This document shows, piece by piece, positions 32,145 through 44,295 of a DNA stretch of 64,000 nucleotides (the stretch's first letter is position 1; the number at the start of each line of letters is the position of its first letter). The position numbers and the translations under genes were made by a program. The stretch spans positions 682,001 to 746,000 of the forward strand of contig JAEVLN010000010.1 in assembly GCA_018350325.1 (NCBI GenBank). Direction: 5' to 3'. The stretch is from Globodera rostochiensis. Lineage: Eukaryota; Nematoda; Chromadorea; Rhabditida; Heteroderidae. The notes under the pieces were generated by a model. That model searched no databases. It was not told the origin of the DNA and saw only the letters and a list, made by a program, of their open reading frames with translations.

Positions 32145-32893
32145 ACATAATTAAATATTTCAAAATTCAGTCACCGATGCATTGGTGCGCAAAGAACAAC
32201 AATTTCCTGTCCATTTGGGCACAACAATGACCGTGTTTTGGCCAGAATAAAATTAAATCAAAAGAAACCTTACACAAAAAATATCCAAAATCCCGCATTC
32301 CGTACCCAAAAATTTTCAGAATCCAGCATTCCAGACTCAAAATGTCCGGAAATCAGGGATCCGGTTAATCTCTGAAATATATATACCTGCTTATTTTTGT
32401 AACAATTTTTCGGTTGAATATTTTTTAATGAATTTGGCAAAGAAAACTTTTTAAGAAGAATTTGCTCTAACACTTAATTTAGTAATAAAAAAATATCTTT
32501 TATACTAAAAAAAGCGTCAAATTATTTGAGATATTATCTCGGCAAAGCCATCAGCGGGGTGTTTTTTTGTGCATTGGCAGTGTAAATAGCATCGCTTACA
32601 TCATTCATTCATTCATTCATTCATTCATAGCTTTTTGAATTTACGCTCCGATCATCAAAAAGTGTGTGATCGATTAATTCAAAAATTTTATTTCCTAAAT
32701 TGGGCGTTCGGTTCATTTGAAATTCAGAATATTCGTTTATCCGAATCCGACACCCAAACTAGAAGAAAAACTGCGCCACTAAATACCGCTTCTATTCCAT
32801 CCGATTTGACACGGATCTTCGGGCACTTCGGGTATTTGAGAATTTTTAATAAAATTTGATGCCCTTTTTGCAGTGCCAATCACTCAAAACAAA
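32145..32893. other. Upstream region of serpin gene A
   Basis: Shares blocks with the upstream regions of serpin genes B and C (GATATTATCTCGGCAAAGCC at about 32530, ACATCGCTTACATCATT, TTTTTGCAG just before the first coding exon). A short ATTC run (ATTCATTCATTCATTC) lies at about 32603. It probably holds the promoter and a 5' untranslated exon, since an acceptor directly precedes the coding start. Confidence 0.5.
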
Positions 32894-35800
32894 ATGGCAC
32901 CGGCACCGAGTCAAATGGCATCTTCTGCTGATTTGACCCTCAACTTGGCCACTGTATTTGTTGTTCTGTTAACCCAGACCGTCCAATTCTGCAGTTGCCA
33001 ACCGAATAAATCGCCTTTGTCTTCTCTAACGTCATCGGATGACGGTCCAATAATTTCTTAAAACAGACAATGTGCCATGAATAATAAGAATTTAAATTCC
33101 AGGGTTTAACGCCAAAGAATTGTGCCGTGCCATTGAGGGCACTGAGTTCCACGAGCAGTGCCTGCACTCGGAGGTGGTCAAACAGAAGGGCTTCATCCCC
33201 CGGCATTTGCGTCCGCCATGGCTGAACTCCTCGCTGTTTGAGGACAATCAATTGCCGGAGGAAAAAGCGTTGGCCAACGGATGTTACGGCTGTTACAAGG
33301 GCTCAACGGCAAGCAACGGCGTCAACCCAGACGAGGAGTACTGTGCGTGTGCGGTATAAATTTTGTGCTATTGCGAGCAAGAAATAAAAAATAATTTGTA
33401 ATCATTTTTTAATTTTGTTAATTAGTTATGAAACGCCAATTTTACAAAAAATAAAATAATAAAAATTATATTTAAAATAATGCCAACAAATTTTAAAGGC
33501 TATAACCTTTTTTCAAATTCAACCAAATTACCCAACAAAAGCACCCAGTTGAAAGCTCGACGTAAAGCTATTGTTAAGCCAAAGCTAAACAATTAGTCAT
33601 TTTGTTTGTTTGATTTGATTGAGTTTAAAAGTTGAAGCCTTTCAAAATTTGCTGACACTAAAAATCTTTGCAAAAAAAAAGATTGATTTAAGTATAAAAA
33701 TGGAACTCCAAATAAAAAGTTTGGCAAAATTTTTGGCACTTTCAACTCGGACGGCTCAACTTGTCTTCAGGATTTCCACAAAATGGCATTGGTTAAATAA
33801 AATTGAATTTTTTAATTTTAATTTGTTTCCCGTAGATGCCAACTTGCGGAAATGAATATTACGACTATGTGAAGCATTGTGCCATGGCCTGATCTTTTTT
33901 AATAAATTTACGATCAAATTTTTTTTCAGGTCCATTTCTACAAAAATAAGCCTGAAACGGAGCCGGATGACTACAAAGATCGTAAATTAATAATAAAAAT
34001 GATTAATTTAATATTTAAAAAATATATAAATATAATTATTTAAGGCACGCTCGTGCTTCTTGATGGGTGCATTACGGGTGCAAGCCATAATTACACGGCA
34101 AATGTCAAAATTCAGTTTTCGAAGACGCGAAATATTTGTTATGGAGAAAACATAACAGTTTTTGAGAACACGTGAGTTACCTTTAGTTATATTTTTTTGC
34201 AAAATTAATTAAAAATGCCATCCCTAGACATCGGCGCCGCTTCAACGTTCACATTCCCTTTGGAGTTCAGACATTGGGGCTGTCGCAGCCGTTGGCATCA
34301 ACTTTTCGAACTCTGGGAACGCCCCTATTATGATTATATAATGATCATCATAAGCGGCGAGTGCGTTCAAAATTTAAATTTTACGCACAAAAACATTTTA
34401 CTTTTCAAGTTTTGGCACAAAAAGCTTCAGTCTGCCGCAGCTCACAAGCTTCAGGGTTAGTAATGATTATAGCTGGGGTTTATTTTGACTAAAACCCCCC
34501 AAAAAATGCAAAATATTGATTAAAAATGTGCTAAAACGGACCAAATCCACGTGAAACCCTTCAAAATATGTCAATCTATCTTTATTATTTTCCTTTTACA
34601 ATTGTAAATGTAATTTTAGGGTTGGTTTTTTGTTTTATTGCATCTTTAAAAATTTTCGGAAAACAAAAAAACCATGAATGTCCCAGCATTAGTGTATAAA
34701 TGATGGACGATCAATGGGGGAAGCTTCTCAATTAAATTTTATTGAATTTGATACAAATTTATGCAAAATGATTAAATTTTGCACTAATCATTTATTTGCT
34801 GCAGGGCCGCGTGCAGGAAATGCGCGGGCTGCATTTGGACCTTCGAGAAGAAGTTGCCGCCGTTCAGTGGCGCGACCAATTTGGTGCTTATGATTATGTC
34901 CAACGTAATGACCTTTGCTGGCAACCGACCGACTTGAAGCTCATCAATGATTATGGGATGCCCAATCCGGAACTTATGTACCCGCACTTTGTCACGAAAT
35001 GTAAGCTCGCGCGTTCACAAGAATTTATTGGCACTTTTCGAGTCACACATATTTTTTGGTCATTAAAATTAGCGCAGAGAGCGGGGTCGGCATTTTGATA
35101 AGAAAATCAGGATCCGGATTGACTTTTTTAGTCGATATCGGTATTTAAACAACAATCACGATTGAATTGGCCAGAAAAATCCGGGAAAACCAAAACGGAA
35201 TAACCCTCATAGTCGGGATCCCTTATACTTTGAATTATAATTAAAAAACCGTTTTATCATTTGTTAATTGCTTTATTAGCCATTGGCCACGTGAATTTTT
35301 CTGTGGACATAATGAAGATGTTCTACCAACACAATAAAAAGAATGCGGTTCAGTCGCCCCTTTCGGCGGCCATTGCACTGGCCATGGCTTACATTGGTGC
35401 ACGAGGCCAAACAGCGGTTGAACTTGGCAAAGTGTTGGCGGCTGGCGGTATTTTGAGCATTTGAATTTAACAAACAAAGCGTTTTTGCCGTGCCAGATTC
35501 GTCCGGCCCGTCGTTGCGCGACAATTACGGCAAATTCTTGCAAGAAATTGGGTCAACACAAACGGACGCTAATTTCAAGCTGAAGATTTCCAAAAAATTA
35601 TATTTGTCGAACTCTGTCAAAGTTTTGGATGAGTTCAAATTGGCCATCAGAACGCATTTTGGGGAGGACAGTTTCGAGTCGATTGATTTTGGCCAACAAA
35701 TCGAAGTTGCCGATGTAAACACAAATAATTATATGAATTGAATTATTTAAGCATCAATTATTTTAACAAAATATTTCAATTTTTACAGAAAATCAATGCC

Positions 35801-37645
35801 TTTCTTGACAAAGCATCGCCGGGGGGCAAAAGCATTGAATCGATTGTACCGCAATCTCTGAACCCGTCGGACACAAAGCAAAACTATTTAAACTAAAAAA
35901 ATGTGCTTTTATAAATCCATTTTTTGTTAGGTTGGTGCTCGTCAGTGCAATTCATTTTGAAGCAAAATGGCTTCGACAGTTCAATCCACAGTATAACGAA
36001 AAGAAAAGATTCTATTCGATAAATGGCCAGGAACCCGAAGTATTCTTTTTATATTTAAATTGAAATAAATGAAAAAAGCAAAATTTCCTGTTAAATTATT
36101 GAACATTTTTGCCTATAAATAATCTTTCTTTAGATGGATATGATGACTCAAACAGGCCAATTCATGCACATGGAGACGGAAGATGTATGTGCAGAAGAAA
36201 ATAATTGTGCCATTTAAACCAAAAAATAAATAAACAAAAAATTCAGTTTGAGCTGCTCGGTGTGCCATTTGTTGGCGAAAAAGCGCATTTTGTCTTTCTG
36301 TTGCCGAAGCCTAAGCGGCACTGGGATTATGTTTTCCAAAAGTTTAACGGCGGAAATTTGGTGGAATTTCTCAAAAAGTCGACAATGAAAGAGCTCAAGG
36401 TGGAATTTGTTCCGGGCCCCTCGGGGGCAGGAAAGTCGGGAGTCGGGGTTGGCCATGTCGGGGATCGGGTCGGGGGGGGGGGGGGGGGTCGGGGTTGGCC
36501 ATGTTGGGGATCGTGGTCGGCGGCGTCCAATTTTCGGGGTCGAGCGAGGATGGAGAAAATTTGAAAATTTTAATAATAAAAATTTTAGCTATGCCCTCAG
36601 TGGGCAAGCATAAAATTAATTTAAATAATAAAAAATCACTGCAATTTCTCGACATTTTAGGTCATTTTGCCAAAGTTCAAAATTGTATCATTGCATCAAA
36701 ATTTGGATGAAACATTGCTGTCGCTTGGCATCAAACGCGCATTCCGTCCAAGCAAGGCCGACTTTTCGGGCATAAATCGCAACAATTTGTCATACACTTT
36801 GTACATCAACAAAGTGATTCAGAAAGCGCATTTTTCGGTACTTAATAAATTAGAGCGACTTCTTTTGTGTTAAAAGCCGGGTGGGGTCAACTTGGCACCA
36901 GGGTGCCGCGGGTGACCGAAACCCGAGAGCCGAAACACGGTCTTTTTCTCAACCAGAAACCCGACCCAAGGTTTTTTGGGTCGACCCGACCCGAGATCCG
37001 GGTTTTGAGGGTCGGGGGAGTCGGCGGTGCCCAAAGGCGCCGCCGAGAAAATTTTGAATTTTTGACTTAATTTGTTAAGGAAATTGGTCCAAAAACTGCA
37101 GAATTTTGCCCAATTTTTCGTTAAGGAGAGGGGCTGAATAATATTAAGTAAAGAGTTCGCTTCGAAATTTTATAAAATAAAAACAATATAGATAAGAATG
37201 TTAAGCCAAAATCAGAACAACATTTTTGAGATTCGACCTGGACAAAATGTTGTTTTGCCCTATTATTTACCAATTTATGATTTTACCTATTAATTTTGAT
37301 TTTTGGCTAATATTTTGAAGAAAAAAATTTTAACCCGAAGACCCGAAACCCGATGAGCCGAAACCCGGCTTTTTTCTCGACCCGTAAAACCCGCGGCAAC
37401 CCTGCTTGGCACCAAAAATTTAAATCTTTGGGGTAAACTTAGCGCCAAATTAATTTAAAAACTTACAGATCGATGAGTACGGCACAGCGGCGTCTCCTTC
37501 GGAGTCGAAGAGTATTGGCAGCTCTTTCGGGTTGCCGCAACTTTCCTTTGCCCGAACCTTCCAACCCGACAGTCCGTTCGCTTTTTTCGTCACCCTCCAC
37601 AAAAAGCACGTCATATTCAGCGGCGTTTTCACTGGCGAACAATGA
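32894..37645 (+). CDS. Serpin-fusion gene A, mini-exon 6 lost (frame broken)
   Basis: Exons: 32894-33044, 33103-33353, 33836-33886, 33930-33981, 34045-34171, [exon 6 absent], 34228-34360, 34410-34455, 34805-35000, 35280-35447, 35497-35714, 35789-35877, 35931-36039, 36134-36184, 36247-36399, 36661-36837, 37469-37645. Structure follows intact gene B: signal peptide, cysteine-rich region, full serpin domain (SPLSAAIALAMAYIGARGQT, LVLVSAIHFEAKWLRQF). The 29-bp mini-exon of B (48151-48179) is missing here; only 56 bp separate exons 5 and 7, and joining them shifts the frame. Skipping exon 7 as well would restore phase (exon 5 ends in phase 2, exon 8 begins in phase 2). All other exons are open. 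The reactive loop (EYGTAASPSESKSIGSS) is three residues shorter than in B. It may be a pseudogene or make a shortened N-terminal region. Confidence 0.75.
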
Positions 37646-40384
37646 GAAGGAAGCAAAAAAAATGATTTTTGTATTTGGCAATCGATTTAAACACATTTTT
37701 AATGTTTGAATTTCGAATTAAAACCAAATTAAATAAAAGTTTTCAAAATTTACATTAAATTTTTTTACCTGAAATAGTAAATCATTTAGAAATTGTTTTC
37801 CTTGCCAAAAAGTTCACACAAATTTAAAAAAAATTGAATATATTACTATTTTTCCGTCCGGATTAAGCTTAGGTTGGCTTAGGCCTAGGCCTAATAAGGA
37901 AACCCAGTTTCTGGATTTTATCAAACACTAAAAAATTTAATTTTCCGGCAACACATATTGTTGATCTTGTTCGACGTCATTGTCATCATAATTCTTTTTT
38001 TTAAGATTCTGCTTTACTTTTAGGGAGGGTTGGGGTCGGCGGTGCCGATAGGATCCGCCGGAGAAATTTTTGCAAAAATTGGCAATCTTTCTTGAAGCAA
38101 AAAGTGTTTGCATTCAAGTGGGTTAGAACTAGGGTTGTGCACGGTCGGTCCCGGCTCTGTTAATTGTTTTTTTTCAACATTCTCTGAACTATACGGTGTG
38201 TAAACAATTCAAAAAGTTTTTTAAATTCGTTTTTTTAATTTAGATACTATTCACAAGTTTGATTTGACGAATTCACTCAATATTTAAAATAAAAAACTTT
38301 GTTCTTGAGTGACCCCGTTGTAATTATTTTTTATCATTTTCGGAGCATCTATAGTGGACGAAACAAATAATTAGAATTCAATTTTTTCTTTATAAAATTG
38401 GTAATTATTGGACCAATTTTCATAACAAATTTGTTAAATCTCAAAAAAAAAAATTTCCCCGGACCTTTATCACTCTTAAGAAGCTTCAAAAAATTGCCGG
38501 ATTTTTAATTTGTGGTTGCAAATCAGTTAACAAAGTGAGTCAAAATTCAAAAATTCTCGGCGGCGCCTATCGGCACCGCCGACCCCCCTGCCTCAAAAGC
38601 TTAAAATAGGCCTATAAAAAAGGCCACTGGCGGAACCGTAGCCAGAAAAAACTTTACGGGGGGCAGAAATTTGCGGATTTTCGAATTTTTCAAGAATAAA
38701 ATTTTTGCGAATTCTGTTTCGCTTCTACTGGAGGGGGGACCTGAAAAAACAGGGAAATCCCGTCCCGGTACCGGTCCCGATCAACTCTAATTAAATGTAA
38801 AATTAAAATGTAATAATTGTTTAGGGCGCAAAGCCACTGAATCTTGGCATTCCAATTGTCAGACAGGTGATGAAATATTGTAGAACAAAATAACAAACTT
38901 AGCAAAACAAATTAAAGGCAAATATCAGTAATTTTACACAAAGAATAAACCATTGTAGAAGCTTAAAAGAGACGCAACTCGCGAGACGCAACTGACCCCT
39001 ACTCCCAAGACTACTGCTGTGCCTTGACCAAAAATTGTACTCCAGTCACAAATGTGAGCGCAGGACTGAATTGTTCATCGCCGAAAAGGGAGTTGAGCGC
39101 GGGAATCAATATCACCCAGGGTTTCCAGAAGAAAATTTTTAAAAGCCTCATTTGGCAGGCAAAAAAGCCTCATTTGGGACCAAAAAACCTCATTTTGCTA
39201 AAATCATGTTTTTTTGCGCGCGTTCCAAATACTTTTTTTAGTGGGGGGGGGGGGTGGTCGGCGGTTCCGATAGGCGCCGCCGAGAAAATTTTTCGCATTT
39301 TTTACTCGATTTGTTAAAAGATTGCAACTAAATTTGCAGAAGATGTGATGCTTTTTTGCTTTAAAAAAAAATTGACAACGAGTTTTTTTATTAAGAAAAT
39401 TTCCAATTATTTCAAACCGGAACACGCAAAAATACACAGAAAACAACGGAAAAACATTAAGCCAAATATTCAAATTAGAAGATTTGCATTCTACCAGTGA
39501 AATTCTCAAAAAAAACGCACTAAAATCCTCAAAACACACAAAAAGTCTCAAAAAACCTCATCAAACTCCAAAAAACCACAAAATGAGGCTAAACCTCATT
39601 TTAAAAAATTAGCCTCATCGGACTATCAAAAAACCACAAAATGAGGCTAAAACCTCAGATCTGGGAACCCTGATATCACCACATTTCTCCGATTTGTCTA
39701 CCGTTTTGGTGCCAGCTGTCATTTTTTGCCTCATGGCCCTTCTTCCCGGGATAGGCATTTTTAAAATGAAATCCCGCGCAACAAAAAAAAAAAAAATTTT
39801 TGAAAAAAATTCATCACATCTTTATGATAGGCTTCAATTTTCTTAACGAAGATTGCCAATTTTTGTAAAAATTTCCCCGTGCGGCGCCTGTCGGCACCGC
39901 CGGACACCCTACACTCTTACGTAAACCAATTTTTTCCGTAAAATTTTCGGAAATTCCAAAGCAAAAATTTATCTTGACTAATTTCTGTAGTTTTTATCCC
40001 GTGTTCATAACTTTCATATTGTTATCGCCAAAAAATTTCACATTCATGCATTAACGACCAAGTGCAGTTGAATGATATGAATTTGTTAAATTTCAAGAGT
40101 TACAATTCCACACTTTCCCCATAGAAAATACAATAAATGAACAATAAAAATAGAATATAAATTTAAAATAATATTAATTGTTAGAAAGATGATAATAAAA
40201 GGAAAATATTAAAATTATTACATTGAATGATTGGGTAGACTCGCTGAAAAAGTGGTTTAATTAGTAACAAAATGTTTTAAGAATCTGAATCCCTAATTAG
40301 TAGGTAGTTTCAAATGTGGGGGTAATGTTTTTTGATAAAATCATTTTTGGAAATTCAAGCGACAGACAAAAATGAGTTTTTGCT
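37646..40384. other. Repeat-filled spacer after serpin A
   Basis: No supported gene. Holds GC-rich hairpin repeats at about 38037, 38558, 39258 and 39880, MITE ends of the CGTAGCCAGAAAAA type (near 38637), G runs (39242-39254), reiterated CTCATTTTGGGACCAAAAA-like and AAACCTCA stretches (39140-39660), and a copy of the 23.2-kb repeat at about 40024-40235. Confidence 0.5.
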
Positions 40385-41950
40385 AAGAATTCTGTACTAA
40401 ATTCTCGCAAAAAATGCGGCCTGCAAGGTGTACTTTACCCGAAACCCGAAGCTCGAAGTTCGAAGCTCAAAATACCCGAAGTTTCGCGAAGCTCGAAGCC
40501 GAAGTTTCGTCCATCCCTGATTCGGACGGGGGGGGCTTCGTATGCAAAATGTACAGTAAGAACCAAACTATACGCGTCATGTCCGATACAGCATTTGTTG
40601 ACATCCTCTGAAATTTGAGTTTAAAATTCGGGTTTAAAGTTTAAACCCCTACAGATACGTTTCCAGGGAAGACAGAACACCACCACCTCAGCCCAAGTCA
40701 CAAGCTTAAAAATTAAAAAAATGTTGCAAAATTGATACCAACAAACAAACATGCGAAGGAATGGCCAGCCACTTAGGGTCGTACGGGCCACATTCCCACT
40801 TTTTATGAAATGGCAATTGTATCGGAGGCAATCCTAACACTGCAGCGCCACATCCCCCACGTCAAGTAACGCATTGGCTGCATTAACGACCTGTATTTTT
40901 TATTCAAGTTTTAACTGACATTTTTCAAAGCTTTCAAGCTAAGAATTCTGTACTAAATTCTCGTAAATACGCAAATTTAGCCGATTTGTGGAAGCAATAA
41001 TTCTTGTTAAAAAAAGTTTCAATTACTTCTATGATCAGTCATGGTGCAAACTACCTATGTCAAATCTTGCAAAAAACGGACATAGGATAGAGAACATTAA
41101 ATTAATGGAATCGTGTCGATAAACAGCATGTCTTCAGTAAAAAAATCGTCACGCACTTCGATACTCATAACTTTTGTTTTATACTTCAGATCCATTTCAA
41201 ACTTCCACCATCCCTAGAAAACAAAATAAGGAATAGATTTTATCTACTTTGAAATGGTATCTATCATTGGATATTTGTATATAGTCAAAAAGGTTCAAAT
41301 TTTTCAGACCAAATTAAATTATCCAAACTCCACCAAATTTTGGTAGGGGTAAGAAAGGAGCACTAGAGCCACGTGTGAAAAATTTCGTAACGAAATATAA
41401 TACCGAAAGGAAATTCAATGGTGTGGATATTTTAAAGCCCTTTACGAGGCTTTGCTCAAAATGAATAAAAGTGCGCCGGAGTTTTTTTGGCTGCAACACC
41501 TGAAAAATGCTACAGTAAGAACCAAACAACTCTTTGTTTATACGCGTCATGTCCGATACAGCATTTGTTGACATCCTCTGAAATTTGAGTTTAACATTCG
41601 TACAGATACGTTTCCAGGGAAGACAGAACACCACCACCTCAGCCCAAGTCACAAGCTTAAAAATTAAAAATGTTGCAAAATTGATACCAACAAACAAACA
41701 TGCGAAGGAATGGCCACCCACTTAGGGTCGTCAGGGCCACATTCCCACTTTTATGAAATGGCAATTGTATCGGAGACAATCCAAACACCGCAGCGCCACA
41801 TCCCCCACCTCTAGTACCGCATCGGCTGCATTAACGACCTGTATTTTTTATTCAAGTTTTAAACTGACATTTTTCAAAGCTTTCAAGCTAAGAATTCTGT
41901 ACTAAATTCTCGCCAAAAAAATGCGGCCTTCAAGGGTGTACTTTACCCGA
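40385..41950. repeat. Local direct duplication with dispersed repeat R copy 2
   Basis: A block of about 410 bases occurs twice in the same orientation (about 40552-40963 and 41511-41912): CAGTAAGAACCAAAC, GTCATGTCCGATACAGCATT, GATACGTTTCCAGGGAAGAC, CCACATTCCCACTTTT, AAGAATTCTGTACTAAATTC. Between them (41048-41436) lies the repeat also seen at 29950-30360. Minus-strand frames here arise from repeat sequence. Confidence 0.65.
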
Positions 41951-41955
41951 ATTTC

Positions 41956-42318
41956 TGATTGTGCCGGAGTTGAGACGTAAGGAATGGCTTTCCCTGGACA
42001 TCACCAATATAGTGTCGGAAATTTTGCGATTGAGTCAAGGCAAGTCGTATTTCGGTATAATTTGAACGGCTCATTCAGCCTTGGGAGATGCCGTTTTCGA
42101 CATCAAAGGTAAAGAGTTTATGGTGACAATTAACGGTTTAGGTCACGATTTTTATTATTTAAAAAAATTTTACAGATTTTGGTCCGATTGAAAAAGGACT
42201 TTCAAACGGCGCTGCATTTGGGAGCATTTGTGAAAGATTTCGATGGAATGGCATTTCGTATTCTGGCACTGGACCATCACTCATCCATCGGTCAAGATGG
42301 CACTGTATTGTGCAGGAA
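41956..42318 (+). pseudogene. Unrecognised gene fragment
   Basis: Two coding-like stretches. The first reads ELRRKEWLSLDITNIVSEIL and SQGKSYF. The second, after a 60-70 bp intron-like gap (GTAAAG to TTACAG), reads ILVRLKKDFQTALHLGAF, VKDFDGMAFRILALDHHSS, IGQDGTVLC. The phases do not join cleanly (a stop follows KSYFGII). It is therefore a fragment or pseudogene next to the reversed serpin piece. I do not recognise the family. Confidence 0.35.
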
Positions 42319-42419
42319 AAGGGTCCGAATTCTTTCTTACATTAAGGGGTAATGATGTCTTTTCGGATTCCCAGTTAAAATTCATCGGAGGAACCGGAAT
42401 GATGGGCCGGGATTGTCCG

Positions 42420-42770
42420 GCGGTGAAGTGGCCGGCGGGATCCCCCGCCCTTCGACTGCTAACCAAAACAGAGAAAAAGGGTTTCTAATCACCAGGTAAC
42501 TCACGTGCTCTCAAAAAACTCTTATATTTTCTCCATAACAAATATTTCTCGTCTTCGAAAACTGAATTATGACATTTGCCGTGCAATTGTGGCTTGCACC
42601 CGTAATGCACCCATCGAGAAGCACGAGCGTGCCTTAAATAATTATATTAAATTAGCATTTATTATTATTTTACGCTCTTTGAAGTCATCCGGCTCCGTTT
42701 CAGGCTCGTTTTTGTAGAAATTGATTAAAAAGGACATGCCATGGCACAGTGCTTCACTTAGTCGTATAAG
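42420..42770 (-). pseudogene. Reversed fragment of the serpin-fusion gene (exons 3-5)
   Basis: On the minus strand it carries exon 3, exon 4, exon 5 and the start of the next intron (GTGAGTTACCTGGTGATTAG, CTTTTTCTCTGTTTTGGTTAG). Exon 3 has a stop (TACGACTAAGTG in place of TACGACTACGTG), and the acceptor before exon 4 is gone. It is a dead copy inserted in opposite orientation. Confidence 0.8.
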
Positions 42771-42772
42771 AC

Positions 42773-42816
42773 CCCGTTTTGCATCCGCCTGATCGATCAG
42801 GCGTATGCAAAACGAG
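42773..42816. repeat. 44-bp near-perfect palindrome
   Basis: Two 22-bp arms with two mismatches around a perfect core CGCCTGATCGATCAGGCG. No loop separates the arms. It sits at the edge of the reversed serpin fragment. Confidence 0.85.
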
Positions 42817-42901
42817 GCCTTTGGTCTGCGCTAAGTAATTGGTACCCCGGGCTATTCCCTGGGTTTAAATTTATATTGTGCATTATAAGTGTTTTTTATT
42901 T

Positions 42902-43533
42902 AAATTTACGGTACTTTTCGGTTTTGGGCAAACACCTCAAAATTTTAAAAAAGGTCAACAAAGGGCTCGCTGAAGGCACGATTTTTGTACCATTCCCATT
43001 GCATAAATTAGCGGAGCGATAAAAGACCTCCCCTTTTCGATCTTCAAAAGCTCGGAACAAAAAACAGCACACTCCTATTGTGCGAGTTCATTTGGCGCGA
43101 GGATTGCAAAAGACGCTCTGTGGACCCATTTGAAGAAATTTTGCTTCAGACCTTTTTCTCAACTTTGAAAAAAAATGTTTTAATTTTTTTTACAAAAACA
43201 TAGATGTCGAAATCTTAGATTAGATGATGTCTTATGATAAATCTGACGTCATATTCGTGATCAGCTACCTCAATAACCTCCGAATGCACTTAAAAAGTTG
43301 CATAAAACCTTCAAATTCCGCTCATAAATGCTTTTTTCTTACTAAAAAGCGAATCGTCCCAAAAAAAGCGAATGGTCCCAAAAAAAGCGAATCGGCTCAA
43401 AAGCGAATAGGGGTCCGTTCGCTGCGTTTATGCCCCCAAAATTGCGGCGTGCGCTAAAATCCTTCAGCGAGCCCTTTGTTGACCTTTTTTAAATTTTTGA
43501 GATGTAGGCCCAAAACCGAAAAGTACCAAATTT
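42902..43533. mobile_element. 632-bp element with inverted ends of about 75 bp
   Basis: The left end (GGTACTTTTCGGTTTTGGGC, AGGTCAACAAAGGGCTCGCT, GAAGG) is repeated in inverse at the right (43455-43533). The interior has AAAAAAGCGAATCGTCCC-like short repeats (43345-43410). No transposase frame is seen. It is a non-autonomous DNA element of unknown superfamily. Confidence 0.7.
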
Positions 43534-43684
43534 ACTTACCTACATATTCGTAAGCTAATCCCAACTTTCATTCCATAATATCTAAGTCCATTTTAGAAAC
43601 TAAATTATAAAAATGCTTGAAAATTGCCCAAAATTTTTCAATTAAATAATATTGTAAATAACTTTTTTTAAGCGTTACATATCC

Positions 43685-43873
43685 TTGCCTTTCAAAATTT
43701 TCTTGTTTAAAAATTTAAATTACAAAGGAGAACTAATTGCAAAGATAGAGGAGTATCAGCAGAACATCCATGCGAAGATGGAGGAGTATCAGCAGAACAT
43801 CCATGCGAAGATGGATGAGTATCAGCAGAACATCCATGCAAAGATGGAGGAGTATCAAAAACAACAGCAATAA
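43685..43873 (+). CDS. 33-bp minisatellite frame (coiled-coil-like EEYQQNIHAKM repeats)
   Basis: Three and a half copies of a 33-bp unit encode KIEEYQQNIHAK, then MEEYQQNIHAK and MDEYQQNIHAK, ending in QKQQQ and TAA. The unit changes mostly keep the frame. There is no ATG: the open frame starts at a TTG, so this would be a terminal exon or a relic. The heptad-like pattern suggests a coiled coil. No family is recognised. Confidence 0.35.
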   Translation: MPFKIFLFKNLNYKGELIAKIEEYQQNIHAKMEEYQQNIHAKMDEYQQNIHAKMEEYQKQQQ

Positions 43874-44099
43874 CGAAAAAACACGAAACGCCCAAATTAT
43901 CGATATTCAAAAATTTTATCTCCCAAATTTGGCGTTGTCGGTTTTTTGAAATTTCAATAGTGAACCGCGCATTTTCGGTTAACCGAATCCGAACCCAAAC
44001 TAGAAGAAATAGCGCCACTAAATACCGGTTCTATATCGTCCGAATTGGCCCGGATCTTTGGGCACTTAGGGTATTTGAGAATTTTTGATAAAATTTGAT

Positions 44100-44295
44100 G
44101 ACCTTTTTGCAGTGCCAATCACTCAAAACAAAATGGCACCGGCACCGAGTCAAATGGTATTTTCAGCTGATTTGGCCCTGTTCAACTTGGCCACTGTATT
44201 GGTTGTTCTGCTAATCCAGACCGTAACCGTATAAATTGCCGTTGTCTTCTCCAACGTCATCTGATGACGGTCCAATAATTTCTTAAAACAGACAA
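44100..44295 (+). pseudogene. Truncated copy of serpin-fusion exon 1
   Basis: Matches the acceptor and first coding exon of the serpin-fusion genes (ATG at 44133, MAPAPSQMVFSADLALFNLA, VLVVLLIQTV). A deletion of about 25 bases after the signal peptide puts TAA in frame. Homology ends soon after the AAACAGACA of the following intron and is replaced by CTCGAG-family repeat (44325-44402). Confidence 0.75.

Noticed and set aside
33120..33359. Exon 2 of the serpin genes as a stand-alone 79-residue gene (also 46939 and 59767)
   Set aside because: The apparent start is a TTG inside the exon and the apparent stop lies just past a GTATAA donor; phases join it to exons 1 and 3 in all copies.
41314..41721. 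135-residue minus-strand frame
   Set aside because: It lies wholly within repeat sequence present elsewhere (29950-30360 and 40552-40963) with broken frames there.
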